This document shows positions 43,837 to 52,532 of a DNA stretch of 64,000 nt, piece by piece. This stretch comes from Gemmatimonadales bacterium (lineage in GTDB: Bacteria; Gemmatimonadota; Gemmatimonadetes; Palauibacterales; Palauibacteraceae): NCBI GenBank assembly GCA_009838765.1, contig VXQX01000040.1:1-64000 (forward strand), given 5' to 3'. Both the position numbers and the translations under genes were made by a program. Below the pieces are notes generated by a model, which had not been told where the DNA came from, did not search any database, and saw nothing but the letters and a program-made list of their open reading frames with translations. Every line of letters starts with the position of its first letter. Position 1 is the stretch's first letter.

Positions 43837-43863
43837 CTTATAAAACGCACCGCTCCCGGTCAA
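43837..43863 (-). promoter_or_regulatory. Candidate promoter of the ABC/receptor operon
   Basis: Minus strand TTGACC (43858-43863) and TATAAG (43837-43842) with a 15-base spacer, about 65 bases before the His/Cys-rich gene. The -35 box overlaps the end of metB. The short spacer suggests an activated or weak promoter. Confidence 0.4.
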
Positions 43864-45077
43864 CGTTGAGCCGCGGGCACCCGCCAGGCACGCGCTGACG
43901 CGCGGTCAGCCGCGGCGAGCGCCCGCTTCAGATCGGCCTCCAGGTCCTCGGCGGCCTCGATTCCCACGGACAACCGGAGCAGTCCCTCGCCGATCCCCGC
44001 GGCCAGGCGCGCGGGCTCATCCATCGACGCATGCGTCATCGTCCAGGGGTGCGCGACCAGGCTCTCCACCCCGCCCAGCGACTCGGCCAGCGCGAAGTGC
44101 TCGATCCCGTCCACGAAGGCATCCACCGCCGGCCGTCCTCCGCGCAGTTCGAACGAAACGAGGCTGCCCCACCCCGACTGCTGCCGCCGCGCCGTATCGT
44201 GCCCGGGGTGATCGGGCAGGCTCGGGTGATGGACGCGCGTGACGATGTCGCTGCGGTCCAGCAGATCCACGATGCGGAGCGCGTTCGCTTCGTGGACGCA
44301 GGTGCGCGCGTGCAGGGTCCGCATCCCCCTGAGCGTCAGATACGAGTCGAACGGGGCCCCCGACACGCCCATGACGTTGGTCCACCAGGCGATTTCTTCG
44401 AGCAGATCCCCATCCGCGGCGACCACCGCCCCGCCCACCACGTCTCCGTGGCCGTTCAGGAACTTCGTCGTCGAATGCACCACCAGATCGGCGCCGAACG
44501 CCAGCGGACGCTGGTTGACGGGCGAGAGGAAGGTGTTGTCGGCCACGCAGATCGCCCCGATTTCGCGCGCCATTCGCGCCCACGCGGCGATGTCGGTGAT
44601 CCGCAGGCGCGGGTTGCTGGGCGTCTCGATCCAGATCATCCGGGGCCGGAGTCGGCGGGCGACCTCGAGCGACGCCGGGTCCCACGTATCGATGAACTCG
44701 ACGCGATACCCGCCCCGGTTCGCCTCGGCGGAGAAGAGGCGGTAGCTGCCTCCGTAGCAGTCGCGAGGCGCCAGGAGCAGATCGCCCGCCGAAAGCAGGC
44801 GCGTCGATACGGCGATGGCCGACATCCCGGACGAAGTGACCACCGCTCCGCACCCTCCCTCGAGTTCGGCGATGGTTTCGGCCGCGAGGTCGCGCGTCGG
44901 GTTGGCCGTGCGCGTGTAGTCGTACTTCGCGTACACGCCCGGAGCGTCGAAGAAGAAGTTGGTGGAGAGGTGGATCGGCGGCATGACCGCCCGGTGGGCG
45001 GTGTCGGCGCCGAGTCCCGCGCGCACGGCACGGGTGATGGGGGACGAGGCAACGCGAGCGGCAGAGCGGTTGGCCAT
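43860..45077 (-). CDS. metB: Cystathionine gamma-synthase-type PLP enzyme
   Basis: A 405-residue Cys/Met-metabolism PLP enzyme. Landmarks: Y-D-Y-T-R-T-A-N-P-T-R, S-S-G-M-S-A-I-A, W-I-E-T-P-S-N-P, and the PLP lysine in H-S-T-T-K-F-L-N-G-H. It joins an activated homoserine (succinyl or acetyl) to cysteine or sulphide on the way to methionine. GGGGAGG precedes the ATG. The SAM-I riboswitch in its leader shows it serves methionine supply, which favours synthase over lyase. The exact acyl donor cannot be told. Confidence 0.9.
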   Translation of the reverse strand: MANRSAARVASSPITRAVRAGLGADTAHRAVMPPIHLSTNFFFDAPGVYAKYDYTRTANPTRDLAAETIAELEGGCGAVVTSSGMSAIAVSTRLLSAGDLLLAPRDCYGGSYRLFSAEANRGGYRVEFIDTWDPASLEVARRLRPRMIWIETPSNPRLRITDIAAWARMAREIGAICVADNTFLSPVNQRPLAFGADLVVHSTTKFLNGHGDVVGGAVVAADGDLLEEIAWWTNVMGVSGAPFDSYLTLRGMRTLHARTCVHEANALRIVDLLDRSDIVTRVHHPSLPDHPGHDTARRQQSGWGSLVSFELRGGRPAVDAFVDGIEHFALAESLGGVESLVAHPWTMTHASMDEPARLAAGIGEGLLRLSVGIEAAEDLEADLKRALAAADRASARAWRVPAAQR

Positions 45078-45169
45078 GGTGACCTCCCCGGGTCTCGAGT
45101 GTACCTCATCGGACTCCGGAGATTCGACACCCTGTGACTGCGGCTACCGCCTCGAAGGGCGGCGGGCGG

Positions 45170-45286
45170 TTCATCTTCACGGTGGAAGCGAGTCCACCGC
45201 AGGAGTTGGCACCTTTGCGGGAATGCCACTTTCCGCAGGTTGCCCCGGCGTCAACGGGCCTGTCCCTCAGCCGGTCTCGATGAGTT
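45170..45286 (-). ncRNA. SAM-I riboswitch in the metB leader
   Basis: Reading the minus strand from 45286: P1 strand CTCATC, then GAGA, CTGAGGGACAGGCCCGTTG with ACGCCGGGGCAACC, a P3 hairpin (TGCGG..CCGCA), AAGGTGCCAACTCC, a P4 hairpin (GGTGGA..TCCACC) and the closing P1 strand GATGA. The core GAGGGA, GGCCCG-TGA-GCC, GGCAACC and AAGGTGCCAA-TCC matches the SAM-I (S-box) consensus in order. It ends 93 bases before metB. No U-run terminator is visible, so control of translation start is more likely than attenuation. Confidence 0.85.
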
Positions 45287-45363
45287 GTCGTGCCGGCAGT
45301 TCTATGGGAGTGACCGCCGGATGTCAAACCGCGCCGGGGCGGCCGCGCCCGGCGCCGGCGGCG

Positions 45364-45846
45364 CTAGTACAGCGTTCTGTCCCGCTTCCGGGTCCAGCGC
45401 TCGAAGGCGTCCCGCGCCCGGTCGGAAGGGATCCGCACGAGTGAGACGATCCGGCGCTCCTCGGGCGGCAGGGAGAACTCGTCGTAGATGTCTTCGTCGC
45501 TGAACCGGATGCGCGCCGCGTCCCGGCGGGTGTTCGCGTAATAGACGCGGCGGATGCGGCTCCAGTAGATCGCTCCCAGGCACATGGGGCACGGTTCGCA
45601 GCTTGCGTAGATCTCGCAGCCGCCGAGATCGAACGTGCCCAGGCGGTCGCAGGCGCTTCGAATCGCCTGGATTTCGGCGTGGGCCGTGGGGTCGTTGTCC
45701 AGCGTGACGCGGTTCGTCCCCTCCGCCACGACCTCGCCGTCCTTCACCACGACGGCGCCGAACGGCCCGCCGCCCTCCTCCACGCTGCGCTCGGACAGGT
45801 CGATGGCCCGCCTCATGAACTCGTCATTCATCACGTCATTCATCAC
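45364..45846 (-). CDS. guaD: Guanine deaminase (cytidine deaminase fold)
   Basis: A 160-residue zinc deaminase: guanine to xanthine and ammonia. Zinc motifs are T-A-H-A-E with catalytic Glu, and S-C-E-P-C-P-M-C-L-G-A-I-Y-W. Sequence around them (G-G-P-F-G-A-V-V-V-K-D-G, D-N-D-P-T-A-H-A-E, final acidic/aromatic tail) resembles the Bacillus-type GuaD rather than TadA. Three in-frame ATGs at 45846, 45843 and 45831 come from a small ATGAATGACGTG duplication, so the start is uncertain. It is divergent from the DMT transporter. Confidence 0.88.
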   Translation of the reverse strand: MMNDVMNDEFMRRAIDLSERSVEEGGGPFGAVVVKDGEVVAEGTNRVTLDNDPTAHAEIQAIRSACDRLGTFDLGGCEIYASCEPCPMCLGAIYWSRIRRVYYANTRRDAARIRFSDEDIYDEFSLPPEERRIVSLVRIPSDRARDAFERWTRKRDRTLY

Positions 45847-45903
45847 GACGCTCGTTTCGCCAGGGGCGTGCGCGGTCGATTCCGGCCGGCCGTCTCACGG
45901 CGG

Positions 45904-45933
45904 TCGACTCGCGGAGCACTCCCCGAATATACT
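45904..45933 (+). promoter_or_regulatory. Candidate promoter of the DMT transporter
   Basis: TCGACT (45904-45909) and TATACT (45928-45933) with an 18-base spacer, about 64 bases upstream of the transporter start. The -10 box is strong and the -35 moderate. Confidence 0.4.
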
Positions 45934-45996
45934 CACCACGTCCCGTCCCCGGTTTCCGCCGGGGCGCCTTCTCCCCATACCCTGCGGCGTACGCGA

Positions 45997-46929
45997 TTGA
46001 CCAGCTCTTCGAGTGGCCGTCCGCCCCGGCGGCGAGCGCGCGACTACACGGTCGACCTCGGGCTCCTGGCGACGGCAGTCATCTGGGGCATCAACTTCTC
46101 CGTCGTGAAGATCGTTCTGCGGGAGTTCGAGCCGCTGGCGTTCAACGCCCTCCGCTTTCCGTTCGCGGCGCTGGCGGTCTGGTGCCTCCTCCGGGCCACG
46201 GGGCGCCGGGTGCTCCCGCCGCGGAGCGAGTGGGGGCGGATCGCGGGACTCGCGGTGGTGGGCCACGTGATCTTCCAGGCCGTCTTCATCTACGGCATCG
46301 ACCTGACGCTGACCGGGAACGCCGCCCTGCTCCTCTCCACGAGTCCCGTGTGGGTGCTTCTGATCGCGTCCGCGCTCGGGCGGGAGCGGTTCAGCCTCGC
46401 AATGCTCCTGGGCGTCGTCGCCACGCTCGCCGGCATGGCGATCCTCATCACCGGCGGCACGCAGGAAGTCGGAGGCGCCGGCCTCGGCGACCTGCTCGTC
46501 CTCGGCGCCGCGCTCTCCTGGGCGTCCTTCACCGTCTTCGGACGCCGCATCACGAAGCGCCGCGGAGCGCTGGAGGTGACGGCGTGGACGTTGTGGGCCG
46601 CACTTCCCGTGATCGTCATCATGGGGATCCCGGACCTGATGCGCGTCGACTGGAGTTCGATCCCCGTGGGGATATGGTTCGCGACGGCCTACACGGGCGT
46701 CTTCGGGATCGCGATCGCCTACCTGCTCTGGTCGCGGGGCATGAAGACCATCGGGCAGAGCCGGACGGCGGTGTACCAGAACCTCGTCCCGGTGATCGCG
46801 CTGGCGACGGCGTGGATGTGGCTGGGTGAGACGCCCACGCCGCAGCAACTCGCGGGCGCCGCCGTCATTCTCTCGGGCATCGCGGTGGCGCGCGGCCTCG
46901 CCGGGCGCCGGCGCCGGCGGGCGCGCTGA
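45997..46929 (+). CDS. EamA/DMT-family transporter
   Basis: A 310-residue inner membrane protein with ten predicted helices made of two EamA repeats (A-V-I-W-G-I-N-F-S-V-V-K near residue 30; G-A-A-L-S-W-A-S-F-T-V-F-G-R near 170). Members export amino acids, purine derivatives or other metabolites. No ATG lies before the first helix in frame; a TTG at 45997 gives a normal short basic N-terminus and is used. The ligand is unknown. A guanine deaminase is divergent next door, which is weak evidence for a nucleobase link. Confidence 0.82.
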   Translation: MTSSSSGRPPRRRARDYTVDLGLLATAVIWGINFSVVKIVLREFEPLAFNALRFPFAALAVWCLLRATGRRVLPPRSEWGRIAGLAVVGHVIFQAVFIYGIDLTLTGNAALLLSTSPVWVLLIASALGRERFSLAMLLGVVATLAGMAILITGGTQEVGGAGLGDLLVLGAALSWASFTVFGRRITKRRGALEVTAWTLWAALPVIVIMGIPDLMRVDWSSIPVGIWFATAYTGVFGIAIAYLLWSRGMKTIGQSRTAVYQNLVPVIALATAWMWLGETPTPQQLAGAAVILSGIAVARGLAGRRRRRAR

Positions 46930-46971
46930 ACTGCGCGGGGCGGGCCCGCGACCGGCGGAGGCTCGAATTCC

Positions 46972-47001
46972 TTGACATGCTCGCGACCTCCACGGGATAC
47001 T
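46972..47001 (+). promoter_or_regulatory. Sigma-70-type promoter
   Basis: A perfect TTGACA (46972-46977) and GATACT (46996-47001), spacer 18 bases. Transcription would start about 60 bases before the exported small protein at 47069 and probably continue into the barrel gene. Confidence 0.6.
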
Positions 47002-47068
47002 GCCCCCAAGCCTGGGCCACCTATCGGGAACCCACTCGTGACCCACTCGTCGGGAAGGGGCGTTTTCC

Positions 47069-47446
47069 ATGATTCGCTCAATGATTCGCTCATCGTTTCT
47101 GGCTGCGCTGCTCGCGGCCACCGTCGGCTTCATCCACGCGCCCGTCGCTCCATCCGGCTCGATCGGCACGGGTCCGGGCCAGATCAGCCCGCGCAAGGCT
47201 TACGCGCAGGGCAAGGCATTGACGTTCAAGGTGCTGGTCTGCGACGACTGCCCGCTGCAGAAGAGCGAACTCGACCGCGAGCGGGCGCTGAGCCTGACGG
47301 CCAGCCTCGAGGCGGTGTACGAGGAGGAGGAGACCGGGTCGCCGGACGAAGAGGCCGTGAAGGCGCTGTGCGGTCCCGGCGTCGACGACTGCGGCATCCG
47401 CATGGAGGTCGTGCACTACTTCCTCAGCCGCCGGTTCAAGCTCTGA
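47069..47446 (+). CDS. Small exported protein with a CxxC motif
   Basis: A 125-residue exported protein without a recognised family. The leader ends around A-Y-A-Q. The mature part has V-L-V-C-D-D-C-P-L-Q-K, an acidic helix (V-Y-E-E-E-E-T-G-S-P-D-E-E-A) and two more cysteines (A-L-C-G-P-G-V-D-D-C-G), so two disulphides or a metal site are possible. A duplicated M-I-R-S start is present. A good promoter lies upstream, and the barrel gene follows after 47 bases, so they are likely co-expressed. Confidence 0.65.
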   Translation: MIRSMIRSSFLAALLAATVGFIHAPVAPSGSIGTGPGQISPRKAYAQGKALTFKVLVCDDCPLQKSELDRERALSLTASLEAVYEEEETGSPDEEAVKALCGPGVDDCGIRMEVVHYFLSRRFKL

Positions 47447-47493
47447 TCCCGAGGATCCCGAGGAGCACTCCGACCGGGGAAGGAGACTCAGCG

Positions 47494-48447
47494 ATGTCTC
47501 ACGTTCGTCGAATGTTCGCAGTTGCCCTGACGTGCTCGAGTCTCGCGGCGTGCCTGTCCGCCCGACCGGGCCTGGCGCAGGGTACCGCCTGGATCGCGGA
47601 GCCGGGGACCGGCAGCATCAGCGTTTCGTACGTGAATCAGAACGCCACCGAGTTCTACCGCGCGACCACGGCCACCCAGGGACCGCTGGAAGCGACCGGC
47701 GCGAACCTCGCGCAGAATACGGTGTGGATCGGATTCAACTACGCGCTGCACGACGCCGTGGCCCTGGATGTGCAGAGCGCGTGGGCGCGGAGCTACGTGG
47801 CGGGAGGCGTCGGACCGTCCGGCGGCGAGGAGAGCTACAGCGGCCTCTTCGATTCCAATATCGCCGTGACGTGGCGCGTCGTCGACGAACTGGTCAGCAA
47901 CGCACCCAGCGTTGCGTTCCGGGTCGGCGCGATCATCGCCGGCGGCTACGACACGGGCTACATCAACTCGCTGGGCGACGGAGGCAGCGGCGTCGAGGCG
48001 TCGTTCATCGTCGGGAAGTTCTGGGACGCCGTCGGGGTCTCGGGGGAGGTCGGCTACCGAACCCGCGGGAGCACCGAAGTCAACCCCAACGCGGTCGGAC
48101 CGTCCACGGCCGCGGGCGAGACGGTCGACATACCCGATGACATGTTCGTCAACCTGTGGCTCTTCGTTCCGGTGAGCAGCCGACTGACGCTCGGCGTCGA
48201 TTACCGGATGGTCAACGCGTTGTCGGGTATCGACATCGGCGGTGAAGGGTTCTCGCCGAGCCGGTTTCCGGGACTGGAGGAAGACGCCCGGATCCTGGGC
48301 GGACGGCTGATCGCCGACCTGACCGGCACCCTCGGCGCGAGCGCATTTTTCGGCCAGGTCGTGGGCGGGAGAAACACGGCCAAGTCGCGCATCTTCGGCC
48401 TCGGTCTCAACGTCGGGTTCGGCGGGAGCTTCGGCGGCGGCCTCTGA
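47494..48447 (+). CDS. Outer-membrane beta-barrel protein
   Basis: A 317-residue exported protein. GGAAGGAGA precedes the ATG; the leader ends G-L-A-Q. The mature chain alternates amphipathic strands (S-I-S-V-S-Y-V-N-Q-N, T-V-W-I-G-F-N-Y-A-L-H-D-A-V-A-L-D-V, L-T-L-G-V-D-Y-R-M-V) in the way of 12- to 14-strand barrels such as FadL-like or transporter-type porins. No specific family is identified. It ends in a Gly-rich strand at a convergent border with a GC-rich hairpin. Confidence 0.68.
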   Translation: MSHVRRMFAVALTCSSLAACLSARPGLAQGTAWIAEPGTGSISVSYVNQNATEFYRATTATQGPLEATGANLAQNTVWIGFNYALHDAVALDVQSAWARSYVAGGVGPSGGEESYSGLFDSNIAVTWRVVDELVSNAPSVAFRVGAIIAGGYDTGYINSLGDGGSGVEASFIVGKFWDAVGVSGEVGYRTRGSTEVNPNAVGPSTAAGETVDIPDDMFVNLWLFVPVSSRLTLGVDYRMVNALSGIDIGGEGFSPSRFPGLEEDARILGGRLIADLTGTLGASAFFGQVVGGRNTAKSRIFGLGLNVGFGGSFGGGL

Positions 48448-48459
48448 TCGCCGCCGCCG
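48432..48459. terminator. GC-rich hairpin at a convergent gene border
   Basis: CGGCGGCGG (48432-48440) pairs with CCGCCGCCG (48451-48459) across a ten-base loop that contains the barrel gene's stop codon. It lies between convergent stops at 48447 and 48470, fitting a bidirectional terminator. It has no T-run. Confidence 0.4.
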
Positions 48460-48469
48460 ACTCCGGCGG

Positions 48470-49312
48470 TCACCGAGGATCCGGCGCGTTCAGATTCCAG
48501 TCGTACTCATGGTCGATGGAGCCGTCGAAATCGCGTAGCTGCTCCGCGAGGTCGCCCTCCGCGTACTCGCGCAGATGCTCCAGCACGCCGGCCTCGGAGT
48601 CCCCGAAGTCCTCCTGGTACCAGAAGTAGATGCTGGAAACGACGCCGAACGCCTCGTCCAGAAGCTCGGCCCCCCGCGGGTGGTTCACGTAGTCCCGCGC
48701 TCCCTGCTCCAGCAGCCGCTCGAGGTTCTCGGCCGTGTAGGCATCGGTCGCCAGGTTGGGGCAGCCGATGCTGGCGCAGTTCACGGCGTAGTGGATCCGG
48801 TTGTCCTGCCAGATGGGACGCAGGATGTCGTGCTCGATGTTGTCCAGCGTCAACGGCTGCCCGCCGACCATCGCGTGTACGTCGCCCCACGGCCCGGTGC
48901 CGGGGATCAGACCTTCATGGATGTCCTTGATCGAGTCCACGGGGTACTCGTCCAGAACTACCTTGACGGTCACCGCGTTGTAGAGATTGATCCAGTACGC
49001 CATCTGCACGTCCCTCGCGTACTGCCGCGGGTTCAGCCCCTGCAGGTAGTCGATGTACCCGTCGAGGCGCTGCCGGTCGGCCTCGTTCGCCTTCAGCGCC
49101 GCGTAGTCGACGAGGTAGACCCCGGACGGATCGTCGGTGATCACGTAGGTGTCGAGGAGCGCCTGCCAGTCGCCGTGGACGAGGCGCTCGGCATTGTTCG
49201 GGTCGTGGTCGGCCCAGGACGCATCGACGGACGGCCCGCCGCACGACACTCCGCCCAGCGTGAGAAGCCCGAACGCGAGGGGGCGTCCGGCCCGCGATAT
49301 CGAACGTTTCAT
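48470..49312 (-). CDS. DUF547 lipoprotein
   Basis: A 280-residue lipoprotein, lipobox G-G-V-S-C with Cys24. DUF547 landmarks: A-Y-W-I-N-L-Y-N-A-V-T-V-K-V-V-L, L-D-N-I-E-H-D-I-L-R, and I-H-Y-A-V-N-C-A-S-I-G-C-P-N-L. The last holds a conserved Cys, with the His earlier giving a possible Cys/His catalytic set; the family is distantly papain/transglutaminase-like and its activity is unproven. The acidic C-terminal part is longer than the domain itself. It lies 123 bases downstream of the glycosyltransferase gene on the same strand. Confidence 0.85.
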   Translation of the reverse strand: MKRSISRAGRPLAFGLLTLGGVSCGGPSVDASWADHDPNNAERLVHGDWQALLDTYVITDDPSGVYLVDYAALKANEADRQRLDGYIDYLQGLNPRQYARDVQMAYWINLYNAVTVKVVLDEYPVDSIKDIHEGLIPGTGPWGDVHAMVGGQPLTLDNIEHDILRPIWQDNRIHYAVNCASIGCPNLATDAYTAENLERLLEQGARDYVNHPRGAELLDEAFGVVSSIYFWYQEDFGDSEAGVLEHLREYAEGDLAEQLRDFDGSIDHEYDWNLNAPDPR

Positions 49313-49435
49313 CTTCGTTGGTTCCCTTTCGGTTTCGGCAAGTCCCGACTCCCACCTTCGACCGGCCGAAGCGGCGCCGCAAGGCGTTCACGGGCACTTG
49401 CACGACCCGCGGGCGGTGCGGGATCGGCCTTGACC

Positions 49436-50782
49436 TTACCGACCTTCGATCCGATCCGGCCTGCGAGGGTCCGCGCGCTGGCCTGCGCGCCGGCGTGCGC
49501 GCCGGATCGCGTCGCATCCCATGGCCAGCAGGATCAAGCCGTACTCCACCGGCCGCACCCAGGGCGGATGTCCGAAGGGTTCCATCTGCAGGTCGTTCAG
49601 ATTCAGTCCCGTCACGTACGAAAGCAGCACCGCCACCGACGCCGTCCAGGCCCACGCGCTCGGTCGGATCGCCGCGAAGGGCAGCAGCCACAGCAGGTAC
49701 CAGGCGTTGACCACCGGCCACAGCGCGAGCAGCCCGCCGTAGATCCAGTCGCCGCGGGGAACGGCCGCGGAAGCCGACCGCCGGTAGACCACAAGATACG
49801 AGGCCACGCCGGCCGCCAGCACGAGCCCGCAGACCGCGCGGGCGGCGGGATTGGACATCCACGGCTTGAGGAAGGAGAACAGGGCGGCGTTGAACTCCCA
49901 CTCCCGCGCAAAGACCACCAGCGTCGCCAGATCGGTGCCGCCCTGCCACGCGAACGGCAGGTAGAGCAGCAGCAGCACGCCCGCGAACACTCCCCAGTCG
50001 ATCGGGCGGGCGCGGGCCAGAACGAACGGCACCAGCAGGAGCGCCAGCACCTTTGCGCCGACGGCCAGCGCCATACATACGGCCGCGGGACGCAGGCGGC
50101 CTCGCTGCGACATCACGATCGCCGAGAGCAGCAGGCAGACGGCGATGCCGTCGGGATGGGCGGTAAACGCAATCTCCTTGACCACCAGCGGGCACCAGGC
50201 ATAGAGCAGCACGGCGCGCGCCGGCGCCAGCCGGAGCAGCAGCCCGATGGCGGCGAGGTCGACGAGGATCAGCGGCCCCTGCAGAGCCACTATGCTGCCC
50301 GGGCTCAGCGCATACCCCAGCAGGAAGATGAGCTGGGTCACGGGCCCGTAGATCGTCGGCAGCTCAGGGTAGTTGACCTGGTCGAGGATACGCTGGAACT
50401 GCGCCGGCACGGCGAGGTCGGTGAAGAAAGCTTCCGGCGGCACGCCGTAAGGGGTGCCGTCCTGCGCGAAACGATAGGCGTCCCAGAGGTAGCGGTAGAA
50501 GTCGTCCTCGTAGATCGGGCCGCCGAACAATCCGAAGATTCGGAAGAGGATGGCCCAGCCTATGAGCCGGCCCGGCGAAAGCGCCTCGGAGGGATGGCGG
50601 CGATGGTATGCGTACAGGCCGAAGGTGAGCAGAGCGGCCCACACGGCCGCGCCGAGGAAGAGGATCAGCGGCGGCTCGCCCGATTGCCGGGCGGACCACG
50701 CCAGCACGCCGTAGGCCAGCGCGCACCCGAGCCCCGCGGCGTCGACCGGTTTGAGTGAGGGCAGCACTCGCGGAATCCGCAT
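49436..50782 (-). CDS. GT87-like integral membrane glycosyltransferase
   Basis: A 448-residue protein with about ten to twelve hydrophobic helices. After the second helix region comes G-G-P-I-Y-E-D-D-F-Y-R-Y-L-W-D-A, an acidic first-loop motif typical of GT-C fold polyprenyl-phosphate mannosyltransferases (GT87/DUF2029). Later P-T-I-Y-G-P-V-T-Q and W-N-A-W-Y-L-L-W-L-L-P match the family. It should add a mannose-like sugar from a lipid carrier on the periplasmic side. The ATG at 50782 is preferred to a TTG 12 codons earlier. The C-terminus is an Arg-rich cytosolic tail. Confidence 0.78.
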   Translation of the reverse strand: MRIPRVLPSLKPVDAAGLGCALAYGVLAWSARQSGEPPLILFLGAAVWAALLTFGLYAYHRRHPSEALSPGRLIGWAILFRIFGLFGGPIYEDDFYRYLWDAYRFAQDGTPYGVPPEAFFTDLAVPAQFQRILDQVNYPELPTIYGPVTQLIFLLGYALSPGSIVALQGPLILVDLAAIGLLLRLAPARAVLLYAWCPLVVKEIAFTAHPDGIAVCLLLSAIVMSQRGRLRPAAVCMALAVGAKVLALLLVPFVLARARPIDWGVFAGVLLLLYLPFAWQGGTDLATLVVFAREWEFNAALFSFLKPWMSNPAARAVCGLVLAAGVASYLVVYRRSASAAVPRGDWIYGGLLALWPVVNAWYLLWLLPFAAIRPSAWAWTASVAVLLSYVTGLNLNDLQMEPFGHPPWVRPVEYGLILLAMGCDAIRRARRRAGQRADPRRPDRIEGR

Positions 50783-50892
50783 CCGCGCAAACGTGACGCG
50801 GGGCCCGGCGCCCGTCAACGCGGGGGGAACCGGCCGTCGGCGGTGTGGCGGGAGGCTCGCGGCGGTCGCCGGAGCCGGCCTACTTTGGAGCC

Positions 50893-51534
50893 ATGTTCGA
50901 CGAGCCCAGGGTAGACGCGCACAGAGTCGCGGGGATCGTGCCGGCCGCCGGGTCGTCGACCCGCATGGGGCGCAACAAGCTCCTGTTGCACGTCGGCGGG
51001 GAGGCGCTCGTGCGACGGGCCGTCCGTCTCGCGGGTGAAGCCGGTCTCGACCCCGTCATCCTCGTCACGGGACGTTTCCGGGAAGCCGTCGAGCGCGAAC
51101 TCCGGGAACTCGAATGCACGCCGATCTTCAATCCCGACCACGAGAGCGGCATCCAGACATCGGTAGCCTGCGGGGTCGCGGCCGTGCCGGCGGCCTGCGG
51201 GGCCGCCGTCGTGATGCTCCCGGACATGCCGTTCGTGACCGCGCGCATGGTGCGGACGCTGGTGGAGCGCCACGCGGAGACGGATGCCCCCCTCGTCGTG
51301 TCGCGCTACGGCGAGGTGAACGCGCCGCCGATCCTGTACGATCGCAGCCTGTTCGGCGAGATCTCCCGCATGCGGGCGGGGTGCGGACGCGAGGTCGTGC
51401 GTCGCCACCACGGGCGGGCGGTCCTGGTGGACTGGCCGGCCGACCGGCTCAGGGATCTCGACCGGCCGGACGAATACGAGGCCGTGCGGAGAGACTTCGC
51501 CGGGGTCGGGTCGCGCTCGGGGGCTCTCCCGTGA
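50893..51534 (+). CDS. mocA: MocA-like molybdenum cofactor cytidylyltransferase
   Basis: A 213-residue nucleotidyltransferase. P-A-A-G-S-S-T-R-M-G-R-N-K-L-L-L is the nucleotide-binding opening; V-M-L-P-D-M-P-F-V is the metal-binding Asp region. MocA makes the cytosine dinucleotide form of the molybdenum cofactor, which CO dehydrogenase-type enzymes need. It overlaps xdhC as GTGA and lies upstream of the cox genes, so it is best read as their maturation factor. TTTGGAG precedes the ATG. Confidence 0.88.
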   Translation: MFDEPRVDAHRVAGIVPAAGSSTRMGRNKLLLHVGGEALVRRAVRLAGEAGLDPVILVTGRFREAVERELRELECTPIFNPDHESGIQTSVACGVAAVPAACGAAVVMLPDMPFVTARMVRTLVERHAETDAPLVVSRYGEVNAPPILYDRSLFGEISRMRAGCGREVVRRHHGRAVLVDWPADRLRDLDRPDEYEAVRRDFAGVGSRSGALP

Positions 51535-52448
51535 ATCGCGACCTGCTGGATCTCGCGGCGCGGCTGATGGCCGAACGGGCGCCGTATGCACTCGCCACGG
51601 TGGTGCGGAGCGAGCGGCCCACGAGCGGGAAGCCGGGCAACATGGCGCTGATCTCGGCGGACGGAGCCATGCACGGCTGGATCGGGGGCAGCTGCACCCG
51701 GTCGGAGGTGATCCGCCACGCGCTGGAGACCCTGGACCAGGGGGAGCCCAGGCTGCTCGCCTTCGGGTCGAGTCCCGGGCGCCCGGACGACCTCGTCCCC
51801 GTGCCCATGTCCTGCGGCAGCGGAGGGAAGGTGGAAGTGCACGTGAATCCGGTTCTTCCGGCTCCCGTCCTGATCGTGGCGGGACGTTCGCCGGTCGCCC
51901 TCGCGCTCGTGCGGCTCGGCGGCGCGATGGGATACGCGACCGTGGCCGAGGCTTCCGAGGGAGCTGCCGAAGGTGAGGCGCTGGCGGCGGCTGCCGACGA
52001 ACTCGTGGACGACCTGGCGGAGACGGCGGCGCGTTACGCCGAGCGCCCGCGCGGTTGGAGGCTGTACGGGGTCGTCGCCACCATGGGACGGCGTGACGAG
52101 CGCTCGCTCGCGGAGTTGGCGGCCGCGACCCCGGACTACCTGGGCGTGATCGCCTCTCCCACCCGGATGGAGGAAGTGCGCCGCGTCCTGGCCGCGCAGG
52201 GACTCGACGCCGAAGCTGTCGCCCGCGTACGCGGCCCGGCCGGCCTCGACATCGGCGCCGAGAGCCCGGAGGAGATCGCCGTGAGCATCCTCGCCGAAAT
52301 CGTCCAACTCGAGGCGCAACCGGGGGCATCGGGGGCGGTCGCGCCCGGTGTCGCGTCCGGTATCGCGTCCGGTGTCGCGTCCGCGGACAAAGCCGCGACT
52401 GGAGAGCGATCCGGGGATGAGGCGAAGGATCCCGCGTGCGGATGCTGA
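51531..52448 (+). CDS. XdhC/CoxI family maturation factor
   Basis: A 305-residue protein of the XdhC/CoxI family, which binds molybdenum cofactor and hands it, sulphurated, to xanthine dehydrogenase or CO dehydrogenase. N-terminal domain: Y-A-L-A-T-V-V, G-W-I-G-G-S-C-T-R-S-E-V; C-terminal Rossmann-like part: V-L-I-V-A-G-R-S-P-V-A and Y-L-G-V-I-A-S-P-T-R. Towards the end is a four-fold repeat V-A-S-G, encoded by 12-base tandem units at 52338-52385, then D-P-A-C-G-C. The GTG start overlaps mocA. Confidence 0.88.
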   Translation: MNRDLLDLAARLMAERAPYALATVVRSERPTSGKPGNMALISADGAMHGWIGGSCTRSEVIRHALETLDQGEPRLLAFGSSPGRPDDLVPVPMSCGSGGKVEVHVNPVLPAPVLIVAGRSPVALALVRLGGAMGYATVAEASEGAAEGEALAAAADELVDDLAETAARYAERPRGWRLYGVVATMGRRDERSLAELAAATPDYLGVIASPTRMEEVRRVLAAQGLDAEAVARVRGPAGLDIGAESPEEIAVSILAEIVQLEAQPGASGAVAPGVASGIASGVASADKAATGERSGDEAKDPACGC

Positions 52449-52498
52449 GGGCGCAATGAATCCTTCGTGAGGGCCCGATAGCCGGCCGCAGCCGCAGA

Positions 52499-52527
52499 TT
52501 GATTCGTGTACCGCCATGCGGTACAAT
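52499..52527 (+). promoter_or_regulatory. higBA promoter with palindromic operator
   Basis: TTGATT (52499-52504) and TACAAT (52522-52527) with a 17-base spacer. A perfect inverted repeat GTACCGC-CAT-GCGGTAC (52508-52524) fills the spacer and enters the -10 box, so a bound antitoxin would exclude polymerase. Expected transcription starts at or beside the higB ATG (52533), so the mRNA may be leaderless. Confidence 0.7.
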
Positions 52528-52532
52528 GCTAC

